From positions 3,658,001 through 3,722,000 of the forward strand of contig OZ241886.1 in the NCBI GenBank assembly GCA_965203375.1: a stretch of DNA of 64,000 bases, in the 5' to 3' direction. The translations under genes were made by a program, and so were the position numbers. The notes beneath the pieces are model-generated. The model did not search any database and was not told the origin of the DNA. It saw only the letters and a program-made list of their open reading frames with translations. Origin of the DNA: CATQHS01 sp965203375 (GTDB lineage: Bacteria > Actinomycetota > Acidimicrobiia > Acidimicrobiales > Aldehydirespiratoraceae). Positions 17,548-25,625 of this stretch are shown here, in pieces (the stretch's first letter is position 1; each line of letters starts with the position of its first letter).

Positions 17548-20500
17548 TCTTCTGTCGCTCCATATTGCTCCCATTCCGCTCCAGTTTGCATAGGCGAAAC
17601 CATAGTACGCAAATCCAACCAGTAATGTTGAACCTTACTAACTTCATGCCATTGAAAGCGAGCCGGGTCCTTAATAGGTTCCTGTAATTGCGGCACGCTG
17701 GCGCAGTCGGTCACGACATATAACCAGTAGCAGTCTCGACGGTCTTCAGCAACACGTGATTCATTAGGCGTCAGTAGTATCGTGCCAGTACTTGCAGCTA
17801 GACCTTTGATTTCAATCAATCTTAACTCGCCCGACTGCACATCCAAACTGGTTATATCATAACCAAGATTTTTCTTATGAACATCCGTAACTTCTCGTCC
17901 TAGGGCTGTCTCGTGGTTTATAACGACTTCCATAGCGATTGCCTCAGTTTCAGCATTGGGTTGAAGTCGTCTCAACTCAGGATTTTCGCATTCTGGATGA
18001 GGAATAGCTAGAACGCTGGCCAAACGTTCTACTCCTTGAAGAGTAAGTGACCGTTGTTGAACTAATTCTCGCCGGCGCCGTTCGCGTCGTGCCATCGCCT
18101 CTGTATGGCGAGTTTCAGCTCTAGCGAGACGACCTTTGGCACCCTTAACTTGTTGGTCAACTGCTTCGGCGGCGCTACCGATCTCTTGATCAATACGCTG
18201 CAAAACTTCCGTAAGCGAAAGTTCGACATGCTTGGCGATACGATCAGTTTCAACAAGTCGTTCAGATTGCACTTCTTCGATAAACTCAGTGAGAGCATGA
18301 TCATACAACCATTCAGTGGCTTCTCGCTGTGAAGCCACAGCAGGCAGATGATCCAAAGGATCAGTAGGAATCATGTTACCTAAGGTATCAGGCTCCCTGA
18401 GGCGAGGTTGTTCGCCATCTGCGAGTTCGACAACAAATAGACGCTCGTGAACCGTATGACCGAGACCATCTACTACTCTTGCCCTATAGAAATCAAGACG
18501 AGCCGGTATCTGATGAATAAGAGAGTAGAAACAGGCCCCTCTGGCAAAGATCTCTCGCCCCAAGTCTAAACTATGACGACGCAGAGATTCAAACAACGAA
18601 TGCCCAGGGGTAACCCATTCTAGGTTGTGTTCTTCTGCCGTGGCTCTCTCCATAGAAATCCGTGGGTATTGTGATATCAGTGCTGGAAGAGTCCAATCTG
18701 TATCCTGTTCATACTTCTTCAATATTGTTGGCGTCCGGCCCGGCTCAAAGGTATGGGGTAAACGGTTAATCCGCTTGAGGGATAATCCAGAATCTTGGGA
18801 GCTTTCAGAAATAAATCGAGCAATAGTCTCGGGCACTACACGGCATTCCTGAGCACGAGCGCGGCGCTCAACAATCATATCTAAATTTAGTTTTTTAGTA
18901 GCTAAACCTTCCAAAGCAGTCTGGCATATACTTCGAAAGTGGTCTTCATCAACATCCTTTAGAAGTTGATCTTCCAAGTCTACATCACCAAGTCGTCCTG
19001 AATAATAATTGCGGAATATTCGCTCGATGTGTTTGGCAGGGAGAACTTCGCCTATTACATTAAAGACAGCATCATTGTCAAGTGCATCTCTTATCTCTTG
19101 GAGTTCGTCTAGCAGGCATAGCAGCACACGGCCTTCTATCGTGTTGGTAGCGACGAAATTAAATATTAGGCAGTCAAAGTGTTGTCCGTAACGATGGATC
19201 CGTCCCATACGCTGTTCTAGTCTATTAGGGTTCCATGGAATATCATAGTTAAAAAGAACATGGCAGCATTGAAGATTTATACCTTCACCTGCCGCTTCAG
19301 TAGCAACCAATACTTGGATTTTGCCTTCACGGAACTGTTGTTCTGTGTAGAGTCGAGAGCCTGGTTCGTCGCGAGATCCTGGTCTCATACCTCCATGGAT
19401 GGACCCGGTCTTGAATCCCCAAATCTCAAACTGTTCAACCAAATATTCAAGAGTATCCTTGAATTCCGTAAATATAAGCAACCGATAGTCAGGGTCATCA
19501 AAGAACCCTCGTTCTTCAAGCACTTCTCTGAGCAAAATAAGTTTCTTTTCATCACCTGAGTCTTCAACAGCTCTTGCCTTCTCAGCTAGGTCATCTATTT
19601 CTTCAATTTCTCTATGAATCTCTTCAGAATTACCTGCAATGGAGATCGCTTCTAATAGCTTCTCTAGCCGTTCGCGTTCAGCATCTTCCATTTCCTCAAT
19701 TTCATCTAGGTCAGGGATGTCGGGTGGTGCCGTATGTGCGAGATCCCGAGCTTGCTCTAGACCTTGCTCCAAGCGTTTTGCCCGGTTAGCCAGCGAGCGG
19801 TGTATGGCACGAGCGCTAGAGGCGAGTCGACGCTGGTATAGCGACATTAGAAATCCAACAGCTCGTGCCCGTCGGTCGTCTCCCCGCGCAGCAGCCCGGG
19901 CACTTTGACGTTTTACAAAATGTGTGACTTCTCGATACAGATCAAATTCAGCTCCATCAATAGTAAATTCGGCTGTATGCGTGATCCGTTTGGTGAACAA
20001 AGGGCGAGATCTCCAGATTCCATCCCCTTGTCGCTCTGGGAAATAGACCATAGCTTCCTTGGTCCGGCGCAAATAGAAGGGGGCTCGATTTTGTCCCATA
20101 GCTTCCCTGATAGATTTAACATCTGCATATACGTCTTGATCTAGAAGCTGCAAAAACAATGTGAAGTTGCGTGGGTCACCCTTATGCGGAGTAGCCGTTA
20201 ACAGCAGCATATGATCTGTAGTGTCGCGTAGCAGTTCGCCGAGCCGATATCTTTGACTCTTATGCTTATCATCTCTAGCTGACATCCGGTGGGCCTCATC
20301 AATTATCACTAAATCCCAGTAAGCTTGTTGTAGCCCAGGAAGAATATCTTCACGCTTAGCGAGATCCAATGAAGTTATTATCTGTTTCTGCTCCATCCAT
20401 TGGTTAACACCAAACTGTTCGCGAATATCACTACCTTTCAGCACTAAAAATTGTTCGTCGAATTTTTCTTTTAGCTCTCGTTGCCACTGAAACGATAGAT

Positions 20501-21065
20501 TGGCTGGACATACTACGAGGACCCGTTCGATCAGACCTCGAAGCTTGAGTTCTCGAATGAGCAAACCAGCCATGACTGTCTTGCCAGCACCAGCATCGTC
20601 TGCGAGCAGGAACCTCACATTTGGAAGCTTAAGCAAATACTCATAGACAGCTTCAAGTTGGTGGGGCAAAGGATCAACGCGTGAAACAGACAGTCCGAAG
20701 TAGGGATCGAATTCGTAAGCGATACCTAAGGAATAGGCTTGAAGGCCAAGCCTCAGCAATCGTCCATCGCCATCGTATGAATATGATGGATTGGCAATAG
20801 TCAACTTCTCTATGTCAGCCGAGGTCAGCGTAACTCGGCGGAAATGCTCGGTCTGCTGCCCGACTAGACCTGTCTCTACAGAATCAGTGCCATTAGGGCG
20901 AACGGTCTCCACTCGCATCGGCTCGCTGAACAGCGGGCCTGTCAACAGTTGCCCTTCACGGATGGTAGCTGCTTCGGTGCTCAACTGGCCACTGCTCTCA
21001 TTCAGGTTCCTTCTCTCCAAGGACATCCACCGGCTCTTGTCGGGACAACATACCACCAGCAACAT
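17544..21065 (-). CDS. SNF2-family helicase with C-terminal DUF3883 domain, defence operon gene 1
   Basis: A protein of up to 1173 residues. Helicase motifs: I DDAGAGKTVMAGLL (about residues 156-169), II IIDEAH (254-259), III LLLTATPHKG, V ATEAAGEGINLQ and VI RLEQRMGRIHRYGQ. A long helical insert is followed by a DUF3883 nuclease-like domain (LGYDITSLDV, RLIEIKG). SNF2-DUF3883 proteins occur with DUF1156/DUF499 genes and in DISARM-like loci, where they are thought to translocate on invading DNA. Start is uncertain: ATG 21065 or ATG 21026 (MSLERRN); neither has a strong ribosome site. The 5' end overlaps the 3' end of a host MFS gene, marking the island edge where composition switches from host GC to AT-rich. 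Confidence 0.87.
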   Translation of the reverse strand: MLLVVCCPDKSRWMSLERRNLNESSGQLSTEAATIREGQLLTGPLFSEPMRVETVRPNGTDSVETGLVGQQTEHFRRVTLTSADIEKLTIANPSYSYDGDGRLLRLGLQAYSLGIAYEFDPYFGLSVSRVDPLPHQLEAVYEYLLKLPNVRFLLADDAGAGKTVMAGLLIRELKLRGLIERVLVVCPANLSFQWQRELKEKFDEQFLVLKGSDIREQFGVNQWMEQKQIITSLDLAKREDILPGLQQAYWDLVIIDEAHRMSARDDKHKSQRYRLGELLRDTTDHMLLLTATPHKGDPRNFTLFLQLLDQDVYADVKSIREAMGQNRAPFYLRRTKEAMVYFPERQGDGIWRSRPLFTKRITHTAEFTIDGAEFDLYREVTHFVKRQSARAAARGDDRRARAVGFLMSLYQRRLASSARAIHRSLANRAKRLEQGLEQARDLAHTAPPDIPDLDEIEEMEDAERERLEKLLEAISIAGNSEEIHREIEEIDDLAEKARAVEDSGDEKKLILLREVLEERGFFDDPDYRLLIFTEFKDTLEYLVEQFEIWGFKTGSIHGGMRPGSRDEPGSRLYTEQQFREGKIQVLVATEAAGEGINLQCCHVLFNYDIPWNPNRLEQRMGRIHRYGQHFDCLIFNFVATNTIEGRVLLCLLDELQEIRDALDNDAVFNVIGEVLPAKHIERIFRNYYSGRLGDVDLEDQLLKDVDEDHFRSICQTALEGLATKKLNLDMIVERRARAQECRVVPETIARFISESSQDSGLSLKRINRLPHTFEPGRTPTILKKYEQDTDWTLPALISQYPRISMERATAEEHNLEWVTPGHSLFESLRRHSLDLGREIFARGACFYSLIHQIPARLDFYRARVVDGLGHTVHERLFVVELADGEQPRLREPDTLGNMIPTDPLDHLPAVASQREATEWLYDHALTEFIEEVQSERLVETDRIAKHVELSLTEVLQRIDQEIGSAAEAVDQQVKGAKGRLARAETRHTEAMARRERRRRELVQQRSLTLQGVERLASVLAIPHPECENPELRRLQPNAETEAIAMEVVINHETALGREVTDVHKKNLGYDITSLDVQSGELRLIEIKGLAASTGTILLTPNESRVAEDRRDCYWLYVVTDCASVPQLQEPIKDPARFQWHEVSKVQHYWLDLRTMVSPMQTGAEWEQYGATEE

Positions 21066-22389
21066 CTTGGTGCGGTCGCTGGTTAGTGGCAGCCAGGGCG
21101 GGGAGGGTGTGGCGGGCCATGGCCGCGGCCAGCACGGCGGCGGTGACGGCGCCGGCCACGGGGAAGCCGGCGGCCAGGCCCACGGCCCCGGTGACCGCGC
21201 CCATCAACGTCGACGCGGTGAACTGGGCGCCCTGGTTGACGCCGATCCTCATGCCGATGGCCATGCCCTGGAGCCGGGCCGGGGCCGCCTCGCCCACGAT
21301 GGCGATGAGCAGGGGCAGGCTGAACCCCTCCCCGATCCCGACCAGCACCGCCGGGACGAAGGCCAGGGCCGAGCCGCCGGTGGCCGGGACCAGGGCGAAC
21401 CCCACCGCGCCCGCGGCCAAGCCCAGCGCGGTGAGGGCCTCTTTGGACATGGTCCGGGCCAGCCCGGTCACCAGCAGCGTCATCACCATGGCCGTGCCCG
21501 CGTTGGCCGACACCACCAGCCCGGCCACGGTCTTGGACAGCCCCCGCTCCACCAACAGCAGCGAGTAGAAGGCAACCAGCACCGAGGAGGCCCAGACCCG
21601 GGCGAAGCTCAACAAGAACGCCACCTGGATGCCGGGGATGCGGAGCAGGTCCACGGCGTCGCGCCGGCTGCGGCCCGCCTCGCCCCGGCCCCGTCCGGGC
21701 CCGGTGCCGCTGTCCGGCCCGTCGTCCATGTCGGAGGCGGCTCCCTCGGCGGCCCCGGCGGCGCCTTCCTCCGGCACCTCCGCCGAAGCTGCGGGTCTTC
21801 GATCGGCCAGCGACAGGGCCAGCAGCAAATACAGCGCGCTGTAGACGGCCACGGCCACGAAGGCGAACCGCAGGCCGAGCCAGTCGGCCACCGCCGCCAC
21901 CGCCAGCGGCATGGCCGTGCGGGAGCTGGCGGTGACGAAGGCGAACCGGCTGGTGTTGCGGATGCGGTTGGCCGGGTCGTCGTCGAGGGTGGTGATGTAG
22001 GACTGCGACGACACCCAGCCCGCGGCCCGCAGCGGTCCGTGGAGCACCTGCAGCGCCAGCAGCACCTGCCAGTGCCCGGCCAGGGCCATGGCCCCGGTGG
22101 TCACCGCCGTGCCCGCCGTGGCCAACTGGAACGTGCGCCGGGCCCCCAGCCGGTCCGACAGCGCCCCGATCACGAAGCCGAACACGGCCGGGCCCACCGC
22201 GGGCACGCCGACGATGATCCCGATCCAAAACAGCGAGGCCCCCAGCTCGCTGGCCCGCAGCGGGGCCAGGAAGTTGATCATGATGTTGAGCCCCAGGCCG
22301 TAGCCGCCGGCCAGCCAGGCCCGCCGCAACTGCCACCAGGTCAGCGACCCGCCGGCCGCGGCCCGGTCAGGCAACGGCCATGCGCTCAA
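20998..22389 (-). CDS. MFS transporter
   Basis: A 463-residue multi-pass protein of the major facilitator superfamily. About 12 hydrophobic segments are visible. The loop after helix 2 has GALSDRLGARRTF, the family's conserved motif A, and a charged cytoplasmic loop of about 60 residues separates the two halves. Substrate is unknown; LLM oxidoreductase context suggests a small organic solute. Start is TTG 22389 or TTG 22374, overlapping the upstream MFS stop. The last 30 or so residues (after ALAATNQ) are encoded by AT-rich island DNA, so the original C-terminus was probably replaced when the defence island arrived. That tail also overlaps the helicase start. Confidence 0.82.
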   Translation of the reverse strand: MSAWPLPDRAAAGGSLTWWQLRRAWLAGGYGLGLNIMINFLAPLRASELGASLFWIGIIVGVPAVGPAVFGFVIGALSDRLGARRTFQLATAGTAVTTGAMALAGHWQVLLALQVLHGPLRAAGWVSSQSYITTLDDDPANRIRNTSRFAFVTASSRTAMPLAVAAVADWLGLRFAFVAVAVYSALYLLLALSLADRRPAASAEVPEEGAAGAAEGAASDMDDGPDSGTGPGRGRGEAGRSRRDAVDLLRIPGIQVAFLLSFARVWASSVLVAFYSLLLVERGLSKTVAGLVVSANAGTAMVMTLLVTGLARTMSKEALTALGLAAGAVGFALVPATGGSALAFVPAVLVGIGEGFSLPLLIAIVGEAAPARLQGMAIGMRIGVNQGAQFTASTLMGAVTGAVGLAAGFPVAGAVTAAVLAAAMARHTLPALAATNQRPHQDVAGGMLSRQEPVDVLGEKEPE

Positions 22390-23575
22390 GGCGCCGCCGG
22401 CCGGCGTCGGCGGCCACCGCTCCCAGCAGGGCGAAGGCGGCCATGACCGCGAACCCGGCCCGGTATGAGACGCCCTCGGCCAGCCGGCCGAAAACGAACG
22501 GCCCCGCCACCCCGCCGACGTTGAGTCCGCCCGAGATCATCCCGGCGGCCGCTCCCGGAGAGTCGCGGTAAGCGCGGACCACGGTGTGGAAGGTCAGGCC
22601 GGTCCAAGCCCAGCCCAGACCCAGGGTGAGGATGCCCCCCAGCGGCACCAGCAGCCTCGACTCGGTGGCCACCACCAGGTATCCCACGGTGCTGACGGCC
22701 AGCATGGCCGCGACGATCTCCAGATGGCCGCGGGTCAGGCGGTCGGCCAGCCACCCGGCCCCGATGCGGGTGACGATCACCAGGCCGCTGCCCACCGCCA
22801 GCAGATACCCGGCCAAGCCCTCGTCGATCCCCACCTCGACGGCGGCCGAGACGAAGAAAGCGGCCATGACCGTGCAGGCCGCCGATCCCAGCGCCGCGGC
22901 CAGCCCGATCAGGTTCAGCGGCCCGTAGTCGATGTCGCTGAGCCCCCTGGCCGCCCCTTCGGAGCGCATCGTCTGGCCGGGCCGAGCCCCATAGGCAGGG
23001 GCCAGCGCGAACCCGACCAAGGGGACCAGGGCCGCGGCCGCGAAGGCCCACCGCCATCCCAGGGTGAGGCCGATGGACGGCACGGCCAGCCCGGACAGGA
23101 ACACCGAGCCGGGTATGGCCGCGGTCTGGATGCCGAAGGCCAGGCCGTGGCGATGCGCGGGCACCCCCCGGGCCACCATGGTCTTGGTGCCGGGGCCGGC
23201 GATGGTCAGCCCGATGGCGCCCACGGCCAGGGCGGCCAGCAGCAGCCAGTAGGACCCGACGGCGGCGATGACCAGCACCGACGCCGCGCTCAGAACGGTG
23301 GCCGCGTGCAGAGACCGCCGGGGGCCGAGCCGGTCGGTGAGGGCGCCGGCGTGGGGGGAGGTGACCGCGGCCAGCAGGAAGAAGAAGGCCACCGCGTCGC
23401 CGAGGCGGGTCTCGCTGATCCCGAGGTCGTCGCGCATGGTCACCGCCAGGGCGCCCAGGGCGAAGGCCGGCATCATGGCCGCCACCTGCGCCGAGACGGC
23501 CGAGACCATGGACTGGACCGGGCGCAGCTTCTCGTCTCCCGAGCCCGGCCCGGGACCGGGCTCGGGGCCGGTCAC
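22367..23575 (-). CDS. MFS transporter (nitrate/oxalate-antiporter-like architecture)
   Basis: A 402-residue, 12-helix major facilitator protein. Family marks: AGALTDRLGPRRSLHAATVL in the first half and AGWLADRLTRGHLEI in the second. GTG at 23575 is the start because it overlaps the stop of the upstream LLM gene (GTGA). The long open frame extending to 24433 is only the shadow of that LLM gene. It is the middle gene of a three-gene operon (LLM, MFS, MFS) and overlaps the next MFS gene. Substrate unknown. Confidence 0.82.
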   Translation of the reverse strand: MTGPEPGPGPGSGDEKLRPVQSMVSAVSAQVAAMMPAFALGALAVTMRDDLGISETRLGDAVAFFFLLAAVTSPHAGALTDRLGPRRSLHAATVLSAASVLVIAAVGSYWLLLAALAVGAIGLTIAGPGTKTMVARGVPAHRHGLAFGIQTAAIPGSVFLSGLAVPSIGLTLGWRWAFAAAALVPLVGFALAPAYGARPGQTMRSEGAARGLSDIDYGPLNLIGLAAALGSAACTVMAAFFVSAAVEVGIDEGLAGYLLAVGSGLVIVTRIGAGWLADRLTRGHLEIVAAMLAVSTVGYLVVATESRLLVPLGGILTLGLGWAWTGLTFHTVVRAYRDSPGAAAGMISGGLNVGGVAGPFVFGRLAEGVSYRAGFAVMAAFALLGAVAADAGRRRLERMAVA

Positions 23576-24558
23576 CGCCGGCTTTCGGGGGCGGCGGGTC
23601 CGAAGGCGTCGGTCAGCAGGGACCCGGCGGCGGCGATGGCCGCCGGATCGGCGGAGTCGTGCATGTTGAAGATCAGCCCGTCGAGCCCGGCGTCGAACAG
23701 CTCCCGGATCTGGGCCACCACCCCGTCGGCGTCGCCCTCCACCGCGTAGCCCCGGTACTTGGCCATGTCCATCCCCCGGGCCGCTCGCAGGTCGGCGCCG
23801 ATCCGGGCGGCGGCGGCCGCGGTGTCGCCCAGCACCAGCGCCCCCAGCCGGGTCCGGGCGATCTCGTCCGGGTCCCGGCCCGCCCGGCGGCAGTGCTCGT
23901 CGAGCACGGCCATCTTGTGGCGCACGGTGTCGGGGTCGCCGAAGATGTTGCAGGCGTCGGCGTGCTCGGCCGCCACCTTCAGGGTCCGGCGCTCGCCGCC
24001 GCCGCCCACCAGGATGGGGGGGCCGCCCGGGGTGACCGGCCGGGGCCGGTTCAGGGCCCCGTCGGCCCGGTAGTGGTCGCCGGCGAAGGAGGCCTCGCCG
24101 CCGGTGAACATGGCCCGGCAGATCTGCACCGCCTCGGCCAGGCGGTCCATGCGCTCGGCCACCGGAGGGAACCGGTAGCCGTAGGCGGCGTGCTCGGCGT
24201 CGAACCAGGCCGCGCCCAGCCCGCACACCGCCCGCCCGGCCGAGACGACGTCGAGGGTGGTGACCATCTTGGCCAGCAGGGCCGGGTTGCGGTGGGTCAC
24301 CCCGGTGACCAAAACCCCGAGGCGGGCCGAGCGGGTGCGGGCCGCCAGCCCGCCCAGCAGGGTGTAGGCCTCCAGCATGGGCTCGTCGGGCGCGCCCACC
24401 GCCGGGATCTGGTGGAAGTGGTCCATGACCCACAGCGAGTCGAACCCGCTCTCCTCGGCGGTGACGGCCGCGGCGGCGACCGTCTCGAAGAGGTCGGCGC
24501 CGGCCACGCCGGGGTAGGTGAAGCTGGGGATCTGGAACCCGAATCGGGTCAAGGTCAT
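23572..24558 (-). CDS. LLM-class F420-dependent oxidoreductase
   Basis: A 328-residue luciferase-like protein. Start MTLTRFGFQIPSF, then EESGFDSLWVMDHFHQIP, RLGVLVTGVTHRNPALLAKM, VVSAGRAVCGLGAAWFDAEH and PPILVGGGGERRTLKVAAEHAD. The layout is that of the F420-dependent subfamily (TIGR03560-type). F420H2 or oxidised F420 would be the cosubstrate; the organic substrate is unknown. ATG 24558 has GGAGGAGG about ten bases upstream. It is first in an operon with two MFS transporters, and a SnoaL-like gene is divergent, which suggests uptake and conversion of one compound. Confidence 0.85.
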   Translation of the reverse strand: MTLTRFGFQIPSFTYPGVAGADLFETVAAAAVTAEESGFDSLWVMDHFHQIPAVGAPDEPMLEAYTLLGGLAARTRSARLGVLVTGVTHRNPALLAKMVTTLDVVSAGRAVCGLGAAWFDAEHAAYGYRFPPVAERMDRLAEAVQICRAMFTGGEASFAGDHYRADGALNRPRPVTPGGPPILVGGGGERRTLKVAAEHADACNIFGDPDTVRHKMAVLDEHCRRAGRDPDEIARTRLGALVLGDTAAAAARIGADLRAARGMDMAKYRGYAVEGDADGVVAQIRELFDAGLDGLIFNMHDSADPAAIAAAGSLLTDAFGPAAPESRR

Positions 24559-24624
24559 GGGGCGGCGTCCTCCTCCGGCTCGGCCCGGGGCCCGAACCGG
24601 GCCGGCCCGGACCTGTCTACGATA

Positions 24625-25089
24625 TTGCCCTTGCCCGCCATCCCCGAAATCGACGACCAGCGCTCCCTGCGGGAGTGGGTGGACCGCTTCTCCGGTCACG
24701 TGGCCCGCCTCGAGTTCGCCCCGGCCGCGGCCATGATGGACCCCGGGGTGATCAGCTTCAGCACCTTCCGCGACGTGGTGGAGGGGGTGGAGCAATTCGT
24801 CGATGCCCAGTGGCGGCGGGTGTGGCCGACCATCGAGGACTTCCGGCTGGACAGCGCCGGGATGCGGGCCACCGTCTCCCCCGACCGGCTCATGGCCGCG
24901 GTGGCGGTGACCTGGGCCTCCACCGGGTTCACCGAGGATCAGGAGCCCTTCGACCGGCCGGGCCGCTGCACCTTCGTGCTGATCCGTGACGGGATCGGCC
25001 GGCCCTGGCGGGGCGTCCAGGGCCACTTCTCGCTCTACCGGGGCGTGCCCCAGCAGTCCCACGGCCGCCGCCCGATCCCGAAAGGTTGA
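24625..25089 (+). CDS. SnoaL-like (NTF2-fold) protein
   Basis: A protein of 154 residues from TTG 24625 (or 152 from TTG 24631) with the NTF2/SnoaL-like pattern: LREWVDRFSGHVARLEFAPA, ISFSTFRDVVEGVEQFVDAQW and GIGRPWRGVQGHFSLYRG. The fold is used for ligand binding, isomerisation or hydration. It is divergent from the LLM/MFS operon and may act on the same compound. TACGAT at 24618-24623 resembles a -10 box just before the starts, so the mRNA could be nearly leaderless. Its stop falls inside the 31-bp tandem repeat that follows. Confidence 0.65.
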   Translation: MPLPAIPEIDDQRSLREWVDRFSGHVARLEFAPAAAMMDPGVISFSTFRDVVEGVEQFVDAQWRRVWPTIEDFRLDSAGMRATVSPDRLMAAVAVTWASTGFTEDQEPFDRPGRCTFVLIRDGIGRPWRGVQGHFSLYRGVPQQSHGRRPIPKG

Positions 25090-25141
25090 CGGAGGCCTTG
25101 ACAGGTTTCCGAAAGATTGACAGAGGCCTTGACAGGACTAC
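25080..25141 (+). repeat. 31-bp tandem duplication at a gene end
   Basis: Units 25080-25110 and 25111-25141 share GAAAGrTTGACrGAGGCCTTGACAGG. The first contains the SnoaL gene stop TGA. Each carries TTGAC elements like a -35 box, but no well-spaced -10 was found, so promoter activity is unproven. Confidence 0.8.
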
Positions 25142-25205
25142 ATGAACATGGCAGGGTTATACACGTAAGTCCCAAAGCCCGAGCGAGGTAGGAACGGTCG
25201 AAGCC

Positions 25206-25625
25206 GTGGAAGCCGCCATCGTATCCCTGCTGAGCGTGATGCTCGCCGCGCTTCTGGCTCTGCCGTGGTGGATCACCAGGGCGATTAACTCCCTCCGCGA
25301 CGAGCTGTCGGCGAAAATCGACGTCACCAACGCCCGCATCGACCAACAGCGGATCGAGCTCACCGCCATGATCGACCGGCAGCGGATCGAGCTGACGGCC
25401 CAGATCAACGCGCTCGGCAAAGAGGTAGCTGTGCTCAAGACAGACGTGGCAGGACTCAAGGCCGACGTGGCGGTGCTCAAAACAGACGTGACAGGGCTCA
25501 AGAAAGACGTGGCAGTCCTCAAAACAGACGTAGCCGTGCTCAAAACAGACACGGCCTGGCTGCGGGAGCGGACGGCCCGGATCGAGACCCGTCTGCCTGA
25601 GGTCCCGGTCCCGGCCGGGGACTAA
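25206..25625 (+). CDS. Membrane-anchored coiled-coil protein with heptad repeats
   Basis: A 139-residue protein. The first 22 residues form one hydrophobic segment (AAIVSLLSVMLAALLALPWW). The rest is a continuous coiled coil built from seven-residue repeats of the form DVAVLKT, at least seven in a row, visible in DNA as repeated CTCAAAACAGACGTG-like units. Such repeats expand and shrink by slippage. The start is GTG 25206. No enzyme motif; a structural or scaffold role is plausible. A broken relative survives at 55019-55174. It ends four bases into the end of the convergent LivHMG gene. Confidence 0.6.
   Translation: MEAAIVSLLSVMLAALLALPWWITRAINSLRDELSAKIDVTNARIDQQRIELTAMIDRQRIELTAQINALGKEVAVLKTDVAGLKADVAVLKTDVTGLKKDVAVLKTDVAVLKTDTAWLRERTARIETRLPEVPVPAGD

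Noticed and set aside
7772..21065. Complete BREX or DISARM system
   Set aside because: No PglZ, BrxA/BrxL, DrmA or DrmB-like gene could be found in the operon; only shared component families are present.
21066..21100. tRNA or att site at the island edge
   Set aside because: No tRNA-like fold or matching direct repeat to the other edge near 7771 was seen.
22367..24433. 688-codon minus-strand frame as one protein
   Set aside because: The upstream third is out-of-frame shadow of the LLM gene; the MFS transporter begins at GTG 23575 overlapping the LLM stop.
23659..24624. Plus-strand upstream extension of the SnoaL-like gene
   Set aside because: Opposite the LLM oxidoreductase; SnoaL-like text starts only after 24625.
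25098..25163. Promoter from TTGACA boxes before the coiled-coil gene
   Set aside because: The only good -10 (TATACA at 25158) is 23 or more bases from the nearest TTGACA; spacing is outside the usual range.
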